Assembly: GCA_021819025.1 (NCBI GenBank) | Contig: JAKASN010000104.1 | Location: forward strand, 1 to 6,834 | Reading direction: 5' to 3' | Length of the DNA stretch: 6,834 nt | From: Actinomycetes bacterium | GTDB lineage: Bacteria > Actinomycetota > Acidimicrobiia > Acidimicrobiales > Acidimicrobiaceae | Part shown: positions 6,230 through 6,834 of the stretch, piece by piece | Layout: each line of letters opens with the position of its first letter | Numbering within the stretch: position 1 is the stretch's first letter | The notes under the pieces: model-generated | The model's input: only the letters and a program-made list of their open reading frames with translations | Databases searched by the model: none | What the model was told of the DNA's origin: nothing | Position numbers and translations under genes: made by a program

Positions 6230-6834
6230 CTAAGCCATGAGCCAGCGGAATCCCGCGAGATGGCGCTTGTCGCGCGCAAAGAGACGTTCGGGGTGCCACT
6301 GGATTCCCACGATACCTTCGCCCTCCACGGCTTCGACCACTCCATCAGGGGCGTGTGCCACCGCGCGCAGTCCTTCCCCGAGTTCATCTATCCCTTGGTG
6401 GTGCAAGGTGTTAACCCCGGTAGCACCTTCCATGAGCTCGGCGAGTACCGAACCGCGTTGGAATGTCACACTATGGGAGACTTGGTACTCGCGGGCTTCG
6501 TCGGAATGCTCGCTGAAGCCTGCCGCTACGAGGTCCTGATAAAGGGTGCCGCCTAGGGTGACGTTGAGGATTTGAATCCCTCGGCACACCGCAAGAACTT
6601 TCTTGCCCTGGCTGAGTGATTCCTTGATGAGTGCGGCCTCGAAGTGGTCCCGCACTGGTTCAGTAGCTTCAAGCTCCTCGCCGGGCTCTTGGCCATAGAA
6701 ATGAGGCTCGACATCCCAGCCACCGGTAAGCAACAGCGCGTCGACGCTTCCCACCATCTCCTTGGCCAAAGACTCCAAGGAGAGTTCGGGCTCCTCGGAG
6801 ATCGTCGGTATTGCCGATGCGCTTGCAAACATCA
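6230..6834 (-). CDS. Gamma-glutamyl-GABA hydrolase family (peptidase C26, PuuD-like), N-terminus missing
   Basis: About 201 codons are visible, and the frame is still open at the right edge. Family members usually have around 240 residues, so roughly 40 N-terminal residues and the start lie outside; a Met at 6832 exists but falls within the conserved first part (FASASAIPTI), so it is probably not the start. The fold is a class I glutamine amidotransferase-like hydrolase. Counting from that Met: DALLLTGGWDVEPHFYG at 31-47 is the family's oxyanion and substrate region; AVCRGIQILN holds the nucleophile Cys83; NTLHHQGID lies at 141-149; and QWHPERL at 178-184 gives His180 and Glu182, completing the Cys-His-Glu triad. 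PuuD removes glutamate from gamma-glutamyl-GABA in putrescine breakdown; other members act on related gamma-glutamyl amides, so the substrate is uncertain. The stop is TAG at 6232-6230. It is cytoplasmic. Confidence 0.92.
   Translation of the reverse strand, partial: MFASASAIPTISEEPELSLESLAKEMVGSVDALLLTGGWDVEPHFYGQEPGEELEATEPVRDHFEAALIKESLSQGKKVLAVCRGIQILNVTLGGTLYQDLVAAGFSEHSDEAREYQVSHSVTFQRGSVLAELMEGATGVNTLHHQGIDELGEGLRAVAHAPDGVVEAVEGEGIVGIQWHPERLFARDKRHLAGFRWLMA

Noticed and set aside
5949..6233. Plus-strand frame of 94 residues in the intergenic region
   Set aside because: The sequence is rich in Arg, Ser, Ala and Trp with no domain and no ribosome site, and it overlaps the stop of the minus-strand amidotransferase-like gene.

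Overview
The window looks like ordinary chromosome from a high-to-moderate GC actinobacterium. I infer the class Acidimicrobiia from the general style of the proteins (GTG starts, Glu/Ala/Arg-rich sequence, an FatA-like thioesterase, an AlkK-type acyl-CoA ligase and the long lineage-type hypothetical protein at the left). No rRNA, tRNA, CRISPR array, integrase or transposase is visible, and nothing marks the window as a mobile island.

Layout, left to right. Positions 1705 down to 1 (minus strand) hold a long hypothetical protein, cut off at the left edge. It has a small N-terminal domain, an Arg/Asp-rich probably disordered stretch, a helical middle, a Pro-rich hinge and a remarkable tail. 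The tail is 41 perfect in-frame tripeptides (Ala-Val-Glu or Ala-Leu-Glu), encoded by a 9-bp tandem repeat that runs off the window. A 187-bp divergent intergenic region with two short dyads separates it from two plus-strand genes. These are a YbaK/EbsC-type aminoacyl-tRNA deacylase (1893-2372) and endonuclease IV, nfo (2456-3325). The 3' end of nfo overlaps by 15 bp the 3' end of a convergent minus-strand gene for an acyl-ACP thioesterase (4102-3311). Upstream of that, on the same strand, is a fatty-acyl-CoA ligase (5814-4213). A 415-bp stretch without a convincing gene follows. The window ends inside a minus-strand class I glutamine-amidotransferase-like hydrolase of the PuuD/peptidase C26 type (6834-6230), which lacks its N-terminus.

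How the genes fit together. Thioesterase and ligase make a coherent pair: one can release a free fatty acid from acyl carrier protein and the other can activate a fatty acid to its CoA thioester. The YbaK-type deacylase (translation quality control) and Nfo (abasic-site repair) are both housekeeping functions with no obvious shared pathway. No clearly new multi-gene system is present. The observation most worth following up is the AVE/ALE repeat tail, including its codon structure. Next are a substituted catalytic-motif position in the thioesterase and the unexplained 415-bp gap.
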